Positions 33,852-42,196 of a stretch of DNA of 51,169 nucleotides are shown here, one piece after another (the stretch's first letter is position 1; each line of letters starts with the position of its first letter). The position numbers and the translations under genes were made by a program. Under the pieces are notes generated by a model. It worked only from the letters and a program-made list of their open reading frames with translations. It was not told where the DNA came from and did no database searches. This DNA comes from Boseongicola sp. (GTDB lineage: Bacteria; Pseudomonadota; Alphaproteobacteria; Rhodobacterales; Rhodobacteraceae). The DNA lies in contig JAPPCV010000146.1 of the NCBI GenBank assembly GCA_028824715.1, positions 1 through 51,169 on the forward strand, in the 5' to 3' direction.

Positions 33852-34316
33852 CGTCCGGCGACGCTCAATGCCGCGGTCATCCACGGGTTCGTCCGAGAGC
33901 TCCTCGAATTCCCCTTCAACGACATCCGTTTCCGGCGGCCGGGCAGTGGACCCATAGGCAAGTTCCTGCACGACCAGCCGATCTCTTGCGAAGCGAAAGA
34001 CGGCGCTGCGCACCGCCGGGACCATCATGGAGAGCCCGATCGTGTCAGTAAGGAACCCGGGTGTCAGCAGAAGCGCCCCAGAAAAGAGGATCATGGCTCC
34101 ATGGGCAAGAGGTTCGGTCGGATCCTTCAGATCGTGAAGGCTGTCACGCAGTTCGGACAGGACCAGAAGGCCCTGGCTGCGGACGAGAGCGGCCCCGAGC
34201 ACTGCGGTCAGGATCACGATGGCCAGCGTCAGGCCGAGGCCGATGGCCCCGCCTACCTGTATGAACAGGGCGATTTCGCAAAGCGGCACCAGCAGAAACA
34301 GCAAGAAAAGGCGCAT
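33846..34316 (-). CDS. fxsA: FxsA-family inner-membrane protein
   Basis: This 156-residue FxsA/UPF0716 protein has transmembrane segments at the N-terminus (RLFLLFLLVPLCEIALFIQV, then IGLGLTLAIVILTAVLGAAL) and around residues 75-100 (MILFSGALLLTPGFLTDTIG, a family signature). A charged cytoplasmic tail follows. In E. coli it influences F-plasmid exclusion of phage T7; its normal role is unclear. The start at 34316 was preferred over the ATG 6 nt upstream because the GGAGGA site is then 7 nt away. It is divergent from the Tim44-like gene. The stop codon lies inside the direct repeat of the MITE-like element. Confidence 0.9.
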   Translation of the reverse strand: MRLFLLFLLVPLCEIALFIQVGGAIGLGLTLAIVILTAVLGAALVRSQGLLVLSELRDSLHDLKDPTEPLAHGAMILFSGALLLTPGFLTDTIGLSMMVPAVRSAVFRFARDRLVVQELAYGSTARPPETDVVEGEFEELSDEPVDDRGIERRRTL

Positions 34317-34419
34317 GCGCATTTCCTCCATTGAAGGCATCAGGTGGACTCGGGCACCAACTCGCCCTACATATGTGTCCTGTCGACCGAAATCCAATTC
34401 CTTGTCGTTGAGAGGCCGA

Positions 34420-35073
34420 ATGAGTTCTTCAATATTCCAGCTTCTGGTCCTTGCTGGCGTAGCCCTGTTCCTGATCTTCAAGTTGCGAAGCGTCCTGGGG
34501 ACGAGAGGGGGGTTCGAAAAGCCTCCGATTGTCGGGGGCAGCGCCCGAACCCGGCCGGAGTTCGATGTCATCGAGGGCGGACCGGATCCTGACATTACCG
34601 ACTTTGTCGAGGATGGATCGGCCAGCGCCAAGGCGTTGGCGGCAATGAAGGAAGCCGAGCCCGGATTCATGGTCGCGACTTTCCTCGAAGGCGCGCGCGA
34701 GGCCTTCGAGATGATTCTCATGGCATTCGAAAACGGCGACCTTTCGGAAGTGGAAGGCCTGATTTCCGAAGACATCGAAAAGTCGTTCGCCCCCATCTTC
34801 ATTGCCCGCAGGGAGCGCAGGGTCACGGTTGAGGCGAGCCTTGTGGCAATTCGTGACGTCACGCTGAAGGAAGCCACTTTCGATGCGAATTCCGGCCTGG
34901 CTGAACTGACGGTTCGCTTTGTCTGTGAACTGACATCGGTTGTGAAGGACCACATGGGCAAGGTCGTTGAAGGCGATCCGAACGAGATAAAGCGCCAGAA
35001 GCACGCTTGGACCTTTGCCCGGACCATGGGTGCGAATGATCCGAACTGGCAGCTGGTCGCCACGATGGAATGA
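34420..35073 (+). CDS. Tim44/TimA domain protein
   Basis: This 217-residue protein has an N-terminal membrane anchor (FQLLVLAGVALFLIFKLRSV) followed by an acidic linker and a Tim44-like domain (about residues 75-217): FLEGAREAFEMILMAFENGD, LISEDIEKSF, then AELTVRFVCELTSVVKDH and HAWTFARTMGANDPNWQLVA. In Caulobacter TimA binds inner-membrane FtsH-related factors; the family resembles the mitochondrial import component. It sits in the conserved fxsA/Tim44/Smr neighbourhood. Its stop overlaps a tiny downstream ORF as ATGA. Confidence 0.88.
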   Translation: MSSSIFQLLVLAGVALFLIFKLRSVLGTRGGFEKPPIVGGSARTRPEFDVIEGGPDPDITDFVEDGSASAKALAAMKEAEPGFMVATFLEGAREAFEMILMAFENGDLSEVEGLISEDIEKSFAPIFIARRERRVTVEASLVAIRDVTLKEATFDANSGLAELTVRFVCELTSVVKDHMGKVVEGDPNEIKRQKHAWTFARTMGANDPNWQLVATME

Positions 35074-35207
35074 ACCGCCTATCGGCCGCGGCCTCGCCCG
35101 GGACGGCGTGCGTGCAGGTTGATGGCTGCCGTTCGTGCGCAAGGCGTTCCGCGATCGTGGACGGAGCGGCGCTGACAGAGGACGCACCACGGGCTGGCCG
35201 GCAATGA
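35070..35207 (+). CDS. 46-codon ORF coupled to both neighbours, possible mltA deletion scar
   Basis: This frame begins with an ATG overlapping the Tim44-like stop (ATGA at 35070-35073) and ends with a TGA overlapping the smr start (ATGA at 35204-35207). The 45-residue product (MNRLSAAASPGTACV at the start, DAPRAGRQ at the end) has five cysteines or so but no known domain. In related Rhodobacterales a murein transglycosylase gene (mltA) commonly sits between these two genes. Both stop/start couplings survive although the gene does not, so an internal in-frame deletion of mltA is an attractive explanation. That origin is inference; no MltA motif is visible. It may instead be a genuine small protein. 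Confidence 0.35.
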   Translation: MNRLSAAASPGTACVQVDGCRSCARRSAIVDGAALTEDAPRAGRQ

Positions 35208-35779
35208 GTCGAAGGCCGCGCGTCGTTAGCCCCGAGGAGGAACGCCTCTGGCAGCGCGTTGCAGGCGGCGCCAAGCCGCTCGCAAAGAAGCGGGCAGGAA
35301 AGATTCCGCAGGAAACTCCGAAGACGCGACCGCGACCGGAAAAAAGCGAGACCTTCGAGATTCCGGAATTTCGTGTTGGCGAGAAGGCCGCGCCCTCTCC
35401 TGCCGCGATGCAGGATGCCAGCCGAACAACGATTCGCATGGACCAAAGGAAATTCACGCGCATGAAGCGGGGGAAGACCACTCCGGATGCGCGGATTGAT
35501 CTCCACGGCAAGACGGTCTCGGAGGGGCGGGCGGCGCTCGTCTCGTTTCTGCTCAATGCACATCGGGAAGGGCATCGAACCGTTCTTGTGATCACAGGCA
35601 AGGGCCGCGAGAGCATCGACGCTGGGCCCATCCCGCAAAGACCCGGGATCCTTCGTCACCAGCTTCCTCGATGGGTTTCGAGCGCGCCGCTTGACCAAAT
35701 CGTGCTTCAGTGCACCGAAGCCCATCCGCGACACGGGGGATCCGGCGCGTTCTACGTCTATCTTGCACGGCGTCGATGA
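35204..35779 (+). CDS. Smr-domain protein (putative endonuclease)
   Basis: This 191-residue protein has a basic, disordered N-terminal half (RRPRVVSPEEERLWQRVAGG and Lys/Pro-rich linker) and a C-terminal Smr domain. The domain signatures are DARIDLHGKTVSEGRAALVS (the LDLHG motif), VLVITGKGRES (the TGxG motif) and LQCTEAHPRHGGSGAFYVYL. Smr domains occur in MutS2 and in stand-alone nicking or RNA-cleaving proteins; the function of the alphaproteobacterial form is not established. The start was chosen at the ATG coupled to the preceding small ORF. Confidence 0.88.
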   Translation: MSRRPRVVSPEEERLWQRVAGGAKPLAKKRAGKIPQETPKTRPRPEKSETFEIPEFRVGEKAAPSPAAMQDASRTTIRMDQRKFTRMKRGKTTPDARIDLHGKTVSEGRAALVSFLLNAHREGHRTVLVITGKGRESIDAGPIPQRPGILRHQLPRWVSSAPLDQIVLQCTEAHPRHGGSGAFYVYLARRR

Positions 35780-35836
35780 GGGCTTAACGCAATTTGTGAT
35801 CACGAAAATGGCCGCGCGACGGGGCGGCGTCTGTCC

Positions 35837-35850
35837 GCCGCCGCGGCGGC
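35837..35850. terminator. GC-rich palindrome in convergent smr/hslU gap
   Basis: GCCGCCGCGGCGGC is a perfect 14-bp palindrome in the 89-bp gap between convergent smr and hslU. It can fold as a 5-bp stem with a CGCG loop, or with an upstream GGCGGC copy. There is no U-tract, so this is at best a Rho-independent-like or transcript-protecting structure. Confidence 0.3.
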
Positions 35851-35868
35851 ACGTTGCAAGCGCCGTGT

Positions 35869-37179
35869 TCAGAGAATGTAGCGGCTCATGTCGGAGCCTT
35901 TCATGAGCTCGCCAAGGTGCTCTTCCACAAAACTCGCGTCTACCGTGACCGAACTGCCGGGCTGATCGGGTGCAGCATAGGACAAGTCCTCGAACACGCG
36001 TTCGAGGACCGTGTACAGGCGCCGCGCCCCGATGTCCTCGACGGACTGGTTCACGTCGGCCGCGATTCGGGCAAGCGCGGCAATGCCGTCGTCGCTGAAC
36101 GACACGTCTACGTCCTCCGTCGCCATCAGCGCGGAATACTGTCGCGTCAGCGCATTGTCGGTTTCGGTCAGGATGCGCACGAAGTCCTGTTCAGTGAGCG
36201 CGCGCAAGCTGACACGGATCGGCAGACGGCCCTGCAGCTCCGGCAAGAGGTCGGACGGCTTCGCGACGTGAAACGCGCCGGACGCAATGAACAGGATATG
36301 GTCCGTCTTGACGGGACCGTGCCTGGTGGAGACGGTCGTGCCCTCAATGAGGGGCAGGAGATCCCGCTGGACGCCTTCGCGGGAAACGTCTGCCCCACGC
36401 GTTTCCGAACGTGCCGTGACCTTGTCTATCTCGTCGAGGAAGACGATTCCGTCTTGCTCGACCGCGCGAAGCGCCTGCTTGGCGATCAATTCGTCATCGA
36501 GCAGCCTGTCCCCTTCTTCACCGACCAGAACGTCGTAGGACTGCGCCACGGTCATGGATTTCTTCACCTTGCGGTCGGAGAAGCCCTTGCCGAAAATGCT
36601 GCCAAGGTCGATGGCAAGACCGCCCTGTCCGGGCGGCAGTCCGGGAATCTCCATGCCGGAGAAGGGACTTGACTGGTCCTGAACCTCCAGCTCGATCTCC
36701 GTGTCGTCCAGTTCGCCACTCGTAAGCTTCCTGCGGAACATTTCACGGGTTTGCTCGCGGGCGCCCTCGCCGGCGATCGCGTCGAGCACGCGATCCTCGG
36801 CCGCGCGACGCGCCTTTTCCTTGACCTCGTCGCGCATGTGCTCCCGCGTCATGTTGATCGACGCCTCGACCAAATCCCGGACAATCTGCTCGACGTCCCG
36901 GCCCACGTAACCGACTTCAGTGAACTTTGTGGCCTCGACCTTCAGGAACGGCGCTTTCGCGAGCCGTGCCAGGCGGCGGGAAATCTCCGTCTTTCCCACC
37001 CCCGTCGGGCCTATCATCAGGATGTTCTTCGGATAGACTTCGTCGCGTATGTCGTCAGCCAGCCGCTTTCGCCGCCACCGGTTCCTGAGCGCGACGGCCA
37101 CGGCGCGCTTTGCGTCTCTCTGTCCGACAATGAAGCGATCAAGTTCCGAGACGATTTCCCTGGGCGTGAGGTCAGTCAT
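35869..37179 (-). CDS. hslU: ATP-dependent protease ATPase subunit HslU
   Basis: This 436-residue AAA+ unfoldase feeds substrates to HslV. The N-terminal [20 protein letters not shown], Walker [17 protein letters not shown], pore-loop region [17 protein letters not shown]-domain (about 105-240), Walker [12 protein letters not shown], sensor [12 protein letters not shown] and the C-terminal docking tail SDMSRYIL are intact. The start ATG has an AGGAG site 5-6 nt upstream. hslV normally lies next to it; here a plus-strand DM13 gene separates the two by about 600 bp, so hslU needs its own promoter. Confidence 0.97.
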   Translation of the reverse strand: MTDLTPREIVSELDRFIVGQRDAKRAVAVALRNRWRRKRLADDIRDEVYPKNILMIGPTGVGKTEISRRLARLAKAPFLKVEATKFTEVGYVGRDVEQIVRDLVEASINMTREHMRDEVKEKARRAAEDRVLDAIAGEGAREQTREMFRRKLTSGELDDTEIELEVQDQSSPFSGMEIPGLPPGQGGLAIDLGSIFGKGFSDRKVKKSMTVAQSYDVLVGEEGDRLLDDELIAKQALRAVEQDGIVFLDEIDKVTARSETRGADVSREGVQRDLLPLIEGTTVSTRHGPVKTDHILFIASGAFHVAKPSDLLPELQGRLPIRVSLRALTEQDFVRILTETDNALTRQYSALMATEDVDVSFSDDGIAALARIAADVNQSVEDIGARRLYTVLERVFEDLSYAAPDQPGSSVTVDASFVEEHLGELMKGSDMSRYIL

Positions 37180-37330
37180 GGGTGCTCCTAACAGGTCTCG
37201 CCTATCTAGGAATGTTACAGGAAAACGCAAGCTGATCACGGTACATGACGTTGACGTTGTCCATGGTGACAGGGGCGCCATGTCATGCAATCTGACCCAT
37301 GGACCAATTCCTGCGAGGAGACTGGACGAA

Positions 37331-37702
37331 ATGATTGATCGCCGCACATTCCTGGTTTCGCTTCCGGCGACGGGCCTGAGCTTTGGCTTGGCCAGGGCCC
37401 AGGGTGCCCGCACCGGCATGTTTTCCGGGCGTTCGAACCACGACACCACAGGCACCGCAATCCTGGATAGCATGACATTGACGCTTGGAGACGACTTTGT
37501 TCTTGATCGCGCTCCCGATCCCGTCGTGGGCCTTGGGCGCGATGGAAATTGGGATCCGAACACGTATATGGGTGAGCTCATGCAGAAGAGGGGACGGCAG
37601 GTCTACACGTTGCCGGCCGGCATAAGTGCAGCGGACTACAACGAAGCCTACATCTGGTGCCGTGCGGCGGACGTCCCGCTTGGAATCGCGCCGCTGAGCT
37701 GA
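37331..37702 (+). CDS. Tat-exported DM13-domain protein
   Basis: This 123-residue protein has a twin-arginine signal ([20 protein letters not shown], ending near ARAQG). The mature part is a DM13 domain: [20 protein letters not shown], then [20 protein letters not shown] and [16 protein letters not shown], with the conserved Trp-Cys. DM13 domains are proposed to take part in redox or electron transfer, often beside DOMON or other Tat-exported proteins. The start ATG has a GAGGAG sequence about 10 nt upstream. It lies on the opposite strand between hslU and hslV, which suggests later insertion. Confidence 0.82.
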   Translation: MIDRRTFLVSLPATGLSFGLARAQGARTGMFSGRSNHDTTGTAILDSMTLTLGDDFVLDRAPDPVVGLGRDGNWDPNTYMGELMQKRGRQVYTLPAGISAADYNEAYIWCRAADVPLGIAPLS

Positions 37703-37779
37703 GTTCGGTTGCGCCGCCGCTGATCCGGATGGCTCGATCGGCTTGAAACAGGACGGCGGCAGGCGCGGCCCGGCTTTTG

Positions 37780-38328
37780 CTATATGACCTCGACCGTCAG
37801 GTTGCCGTTGGTGTAGACGCAAATGTCTGCAGCGATCGCCATCGCCTTTCGCGCAATCTCTTCGGCGCCGAGCTCGCCATCCATCAGGGCCCGGGCCGCC
37901 GCGGCTGCATAGTTTCCGCCGGAGCCAATGGCCGCCACGTCATGCTCGGGCTCAAGCACGTCACCTGCGCCAGTGACCACGTAGAGCGCGGATCCGTCGG
38001 TGACGATCAGCATTGCTTCAAGCTTCTGCAGGAACTTGTCCGTTCGCCAGTCCTTGGCAAGGTCAACACAGGCCCGCTGCAACTTGCCCGGAGCGGCCTC
38101 GAGCTTCGCTTCCAGCCGTTCCAGGAGCGTGAATGCATCTGCGGTCGAGCCGGCAAACCCTGCAACCACTTCATGGCCGCCCGGGCTCATGCGGCGCACC
38201 TTCGTTGCCGATCCCTTGATCACGGTGTCGCCAAGGCTCACTTGCCCGTCGCCCGCGACAACAACCTCGCCGCCCTTTCTGACCCCGATGATCGTGGTGC
38301 CGTGCCAGCCAGGATTCATCTGCGTCAT
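37780..38328 (-). CDS. hslV: ATP-dependent protease peptidase subunit HslV
   Basis: This 182-residue proteasome-beta-like threonine peptidase forms the HslV dodecamer. Processing before the Thr in [20 protein letters not shown] exposes the N-terminal nucleophile. Downstream blocks are [60 protein letters not shown] and [13 protein letters not shown]. It is transcribed in the same direction as hslU but separated from it by the DM13 gene. Confidence 0.97.
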   Translation of the reverse strand: MTQMNPGWHGTTIIGVRKGGEVVVAGDGQVSLGDTVIKGSATKVRRMSPGGHEVVAGFAGSTADAFTLLERLEAKLEAAPGKLQRACVDLAKDWRTDKFLQKLEAMLIVTDGSALYVVTGAGDVLEPEHDVAAIGSGGNYAAAAARALMDGELGAEEIARKAMAIAADICVYTNGNLTVEVI

Positions 38329-38497
38329 CGTCGTTCTCCCACCTCATGGACCGCGCATGCGCGCAAGGCTCTAGATTCGGGCCCAAGGAAATCGCGTCGG
38401 CCACCCGTCGGCAATGTCCGGCCATTCGCATAATGCCGCTCCATCAGGTCACCGGCCAGGACTCCCGGCAGGACAATGAAGCTTGCAGCGCCCGGCC

Positions 38498-38818
38498 TCA
38501 GATCGATCCGTCGATCCAGCCCTTCAGCACGGATTTTGTCACCGCGCCCGTCTTGTTGGAGACAACCTCGCCATCCTTGAACAGGAACAGCGACGGGATG
38601 TTCCGAACGCCAAGTTCTGCCGCGGCGTTCGGGTGCTGGTCCACGTTCACCTTGGCGATCTTGACGGATGCGCCGTACTCGTCGGAAAGCTCTTCCAGGG
38701 CAGGAGCGATGGCCTTGCAGGGGCCACACCACTCAGCCCAGAAATCCACCACGACCGGAACGCCCGACTTCAGGACTTCGGCGTCGAACGATTCATCAGT
38801 AACGGCGACTGTTCCCAT
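38498..38818 (-). CDS. trxA: Thioredoxin
   Basis: This 106-residue thioredoxin is a general cytosolic dithiol reductant. The active site is [17 protein letters not shown], followed by [20 protein letters not shown] with the cis-Pro and [10 protein letters not shown]. The start at [12 protein letters not shown] was chosen because an AAGGA site lies 8 nt upstream; two earlier ATG codons are less well placed. It is the last gene of the long minus-strand operon, 54 nt downstream of addA, as is common in Rhodobacterales. Confidence 0.96.
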   Translation of the reverse strand: MGTVAVTDESFDAEVLKSGVPVVVDFWAEWCGPCKAIAPALEELSDEYGASVKIAKVNVDQHPNAAAELGVRNIPSLFLFKDGEVVSNKTGAVTKSVLKGWIDGSI

Positions 38819-38872
38819 GGAATCCATCCTTGTCTGATCAGGCAATGAACCTAGAAACGCTTGAACGGAAGG

Positions 38873-41800
38873 TCAAGATATCGTGGATCGTGCAAGCGCT
38901 TCCCGCACGATTGCGTGTGGGAGCGAAACCAGTTCGCAGGTTTCGGTCCAGAGAATTGCAACGTCGACCTCACGATCCGGGTAAATGAGTTCCAGCGCTT
39001 CAAGGTACGCGCCCATCTGGCGAAGCAGTCCTTCCGGCGTGTCCGCAGCACGTTCCGGCACGACGGCATTTGTCTTGAAGTCCGCTGCCAAGACACGCTC
39101 CGGACGCAAGATCAGCCTGTCGATCTTGCCCGAAATCGCGTGATCAAGCGCAGGCAAGTGCGCCGAGACGTCCACCTCTGCCAAGGCGTCTCTGCCAAAG
39201 AGCTCGGGATGACGTTCCAGGTTGGCAAGCGCCTGCTTGACGAGTCCGTCGACTTCATCCGGCTCCGCCCTGTCCGGTCCGTGTGAAAGCAGGCGTCTGG
39301 CCATCGCTTCCGGGTCGGGTTGCCCCGGCAGGTGTTCAAGCAGCAGGTGGATCTGACTGCCGCGCCGGAGCGCACGGTCCCCATCGGACGTGCCGCCCCC
39401 TGAGACCTTTGCGCCGCCGAGATCGGACGGCGACGCCGGAATGACCGGGCGTTCCGCGTCCGGCGCGTCATCGCTCAGAAAGCTGGGCAATTCGCTGCGT
39501 GCAACCGGTCGCGATGCGTCGGAAACCGGTCCAGGTCCAGGCCATTCGCCGTGCTGGAACCGCAGGACGCCTGCCGGCCATTCGCACGGGATGGCCCCGA
39601 GGGCTTGCAGGGCGTCTTCAATGGACTTGTACCAGTTCAACGGCGTGTCGCTCTTCGCCGTCCGCTCAACGCCGCCCGCTATCAACCACTGCTTGGCACG
39701 CGTCATGGCGACGTAGAGCAGGCGATTGCGCTCCTCGATGTCTGCCGTCTTTCTCTCCCCCTTGGCTTCGCGCAGCAGGTCGGGGCACTCGTCATCCGGC
39801 AAGGACGCCAGGGGAGTTCCGTCCGGACCGGTGACAATGCCGCCGGATCGCGCATGATCGGCAGCCATCGTGTCGGGCAGGATGACGATGGGACTCTCAA
39901 GACCCTTCGCTCCGTGCACGGTCATCACCCTGACCAGGTCCTCGGCCCCTTCGAGGCGCCGCTTCACCTCGATGTCCCCGGATTGCACCCGTGCCAGGAA
40001 ACCGGTCATGTTCGGCACGGCGTCCTGTTCGAAAGCCAGTGCCTGATTCAGCAATTCATCAATTCCGTCCTCGGCTTCGGGACCAAGCCGGGCCAGGAGC
40101 CGTTGTCGACCGCCATGCCTGCTCAGGACATGTTCAAGCAGTTCGTAGGGTGCCATGAAGTCCACGGCGCGGCGCAAGTCGTCCAGCGTCGCAACCACGC
40201 CCGAAAACTCGTCGCCTCGATTGCGCAGTTCCGCCCAAAGCGGTCTCCCGGACGGGCGCGATGATGCCAGCCGATAGAGGTCTCGCTCGCTCAATCCAAG
40301 CAATGGAGAACGCAAGGCTGAGGCCAGCGAAAGGTCGTCCTCTGCAAGGGTCAGAAACGTCAGCAGCGCCAAGAGGTCCCGCACGGCGAGTTCCGCTCCG
40401 ATCTTCAGCCGGTCTGCGCCCGCAATCGGGACATTTTCCACCTTGCAGGCCTGGATGATCTGCTCGAACAGGAGACCGCGCCGCTGCACGAGAATCATGA
40501 TGTCTCCAGGGCCGACGCGCCTGAACTTGCCGTCATCTCCGTGAATGGATTCCCTGTCGAGCAGCCCGCGAACCAGCCTGGCGATTTCCGTGCCGAGCAC
40601 GATGTCAGGCGCGTTGTCGACAGGTCGGTCAACGGGATGATGCCAGGGCGGCTCCTCCATGGTTTCCGGCTTGGGAACGAGCGGCAGGAGATCCACGCGA
40701 CCGGGAAGGTCCGCGTGGAAGGCCTCGTGGCGAGCGACGGCTTCGCCGAGGCCATCGAGTCCTTCGCAGACCTGGTCCACGACCCGCAGGATGGCCGGAG
40801 AGGAGCGGAAGGAGCACAGCAGCTCCCTTGAACGCAGCTGGCCGTGAAGCAGCTGGTCGAATTCCGCCTCCTTGCGATCGAAGCCCGCGGCATCCGCTCC
40901 CTGGAAACTGTAGATTGACTGTTTCTTGTCTCCGACGACAAAGAGCGTGCGGCCCCGGTCCGGGTCGTCCGCCATGACCTCCGCAAGGGCTCGCACGATC
41001 TGCCATTGCTCGGGGCTCGTGTCTTGCGCCTCGTCGACCAGGACATGCTCGACCTGGCCGTCGAGCCGGAACAGGACCCAGGGCAAGGCCTCGGAAGACA
41101 GGACGTCACGCGTCCTTCGGATCAGGTCATCGAAGTCCAGGACGCCGTGAGCCTGCTTGGCGTCGCGGTATGCTGGCAGGAACAGTCGCGCGAAGCGATG
41201 CAACGCGAGCGACTTCGTGGCAGCGTCAAGTGCCATCAGGCGCGCGCGCGCCGATTCCACCCGCACCATGACTTCGTTGAACCTCGGCATCATGGGTGCG
41301 AGATTCTCCGAATCCCTGACCTTCTTGGTGGGCAGGGCATCGATCTTGGCCGTGAAGGGCGATTTCGCCGCCTTTCCGTAGAGCAGGACGCCGGAGAGAG
41401 TTTGCAGCGCTCCCCTCGAAGGCCGATTCGGCAGGCCGGAAAGCACCAGGGACAGCTTCAGGTCCGTCGGCCCCAACGGGCTCGGAAGTGCCGTCCGGAA
41501 CTCTTTCAGGAACGCAATTTCTCCTTCCGCAAGAGCGTCGTTCAAGATCTGGTCGCAGGTGAGATCCGGGGGCACGCCAAAGGTCTCGAATATCGTGTCC
41601 GGATCCAGAGCGGCATCGAATGCGTCCTCTTCGCCTCCAATGTCTTGGGCAAGCGGCAAGAGGCTGTCGCCGGGATGAAACCGGGCAACGTCCACGAGCG
41701 CGGACGGGTCCGTCGCGGCCATTTCATCAAGGACTTCGCCTATCAGGCGGAGCTGGTCGGAGTCATCCATTTCGCGGAATCGTGGCGACACCTTCCCTTC

Positions 41801-42196
41801 GAGCGGAAACTGCCGGAGGACTGCTGCGCACAGTGAATGAATTGTCTGGATTCGGAGACCGCCGGGCGTCTCGATGGCGCGCGCAAACAGCGTTCGGGCC
41901 TCGGACAGGTCGTCGGGCGGCGATTCTCCCAAGCTGCGCAGCTCTTGCCGAAGCGCGCCGTCTTCCAGCATTGCCCACTTGCCAAGGGTGGCAAAGAGCC
42001 GGTTCTGCATCTCGTTGGCCGCGGCCTTTGTATAGGTCAGGCACAGGATGTTGCGCGGGTTCGTTCCTTTCAGCAGAAGTCGCGCAACCCGGTTCGTGAG
42101 CACGCGCGTCTTCCCCGTGCCGGCGTTGGCGGAAAGCCATGTGGACTGCAGCGGACTGGCTGCATCCACCTGCACCGCTGTCGCCGCGTCCATCAT
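38873..42196 (-). CDS. addA: Double-strand break repair helicase AddA
   Basis: This 1107-residue UvrD-type helicase-nuclease is a subunit of AddAB, which resects DNA ends for RecA. Walker A is LSANAGTGKTRVLTNRV near the N-terminus, followed by ILCLTYTKAAANEMQNRL, DFDDLIRRTRDVL, the DEAQDTSPEQWQIVRAL box, VVGDKKQSIYSFQGADAAGF and MTVHGAKGLESPIVILPDT. The C-terminal nuclease has HLPALDHAISGKIDRLI and VLAADFKTNAVVP, with the catalytic DFKT. The start ATG overlaps the addB stop (ATGA). Confidence 0.96.
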   Translation of the reverse strand: MMDAATAVQVDAASPLQSTWLSANAGTGKTRVLTNRVARLLLKGTNPRNILCLTYTKAAANEMQNRLFATLGKWAMLEDGALRQELRSLGESPPDDLSEARTLFARAIETPGGLRIQTIHSLCAAVLRQFPLEGKVSPRFREMDDSDQLRLIGEVLDEMAATDPSALVDVARFHPGDSLLPLAQDIGGEEDAFDAALDPDTIFETFGVPPDLTCDQILNDALAEGEIAFLKEFRTALPSPLGPTDLKLSLVLSGLPNRPSRGALQTLSGVLLYGKAAKSPFTAKIDALPTKKVRDSENLAPMMPRFNEVMVRVESARARLMALDAATKSLALHRFARLFLPAYRDAKQAHGVLDFDDLIRRTRDVLSSEALPWVLFRLDGQVEHVLVDEAQDTSPEQWQIVRALAEVMADDPDRGRTLFVVGDKKQSIYSFQGADAAGFDRKEAEFDQLLHGQLRSRELLCSFRSSPAILRVVDQVCEGLDGLGEAVARHEAFHADLPGRVDLLPLVPKPETMEEPPWHHPVDRPVDNAPDIVLGTEIARLVRGLLDRESIHGDDGKFRRVGPGDIMILVQRRGLLFEQIIQACKVENVPIAGADRLKIGAELAVRDLLALLTFLTLAEDDLSLASALRSPLLGLSERDLYRLASSRPSGRPLWAELRNRGDEFSGVVATLDDLRRAVDFMAPYELLEHVLSRHGGRQRLLARLGPEAEDGIDELLNQALAFEQDAVPNMTGFLARVQSGDIEVKRRLEGAEDLVRVMTVHGAKGLESPIVILPDTMAADHARSGGIVTGPDGTPLASLPDDECPDLLREAKGERKTADIEERNRLLYVAMTRAKQWLIAGGVERTAKSDTPLNWYKSIEDALQALGAIPCEWPAGVLRFQHGEWPGPGPVSDASRPVARSELPSFLSDDAPDAERPVIPASPSDLGGAKVSGGGTSDGDRALRRGSQIHLLLEHLPGQPDPEAMARRLLSHGPDRAEPDEVDGLVKQALANLERHPELFGRDALAEVDVSAHLPALDHAISGKIDRLILRPERVLAADFKTNAVVPERAADTPEGLLRQMGAYLEALELIYPDREVDVAILWTETCELVSLPHAIVREALARSTIS

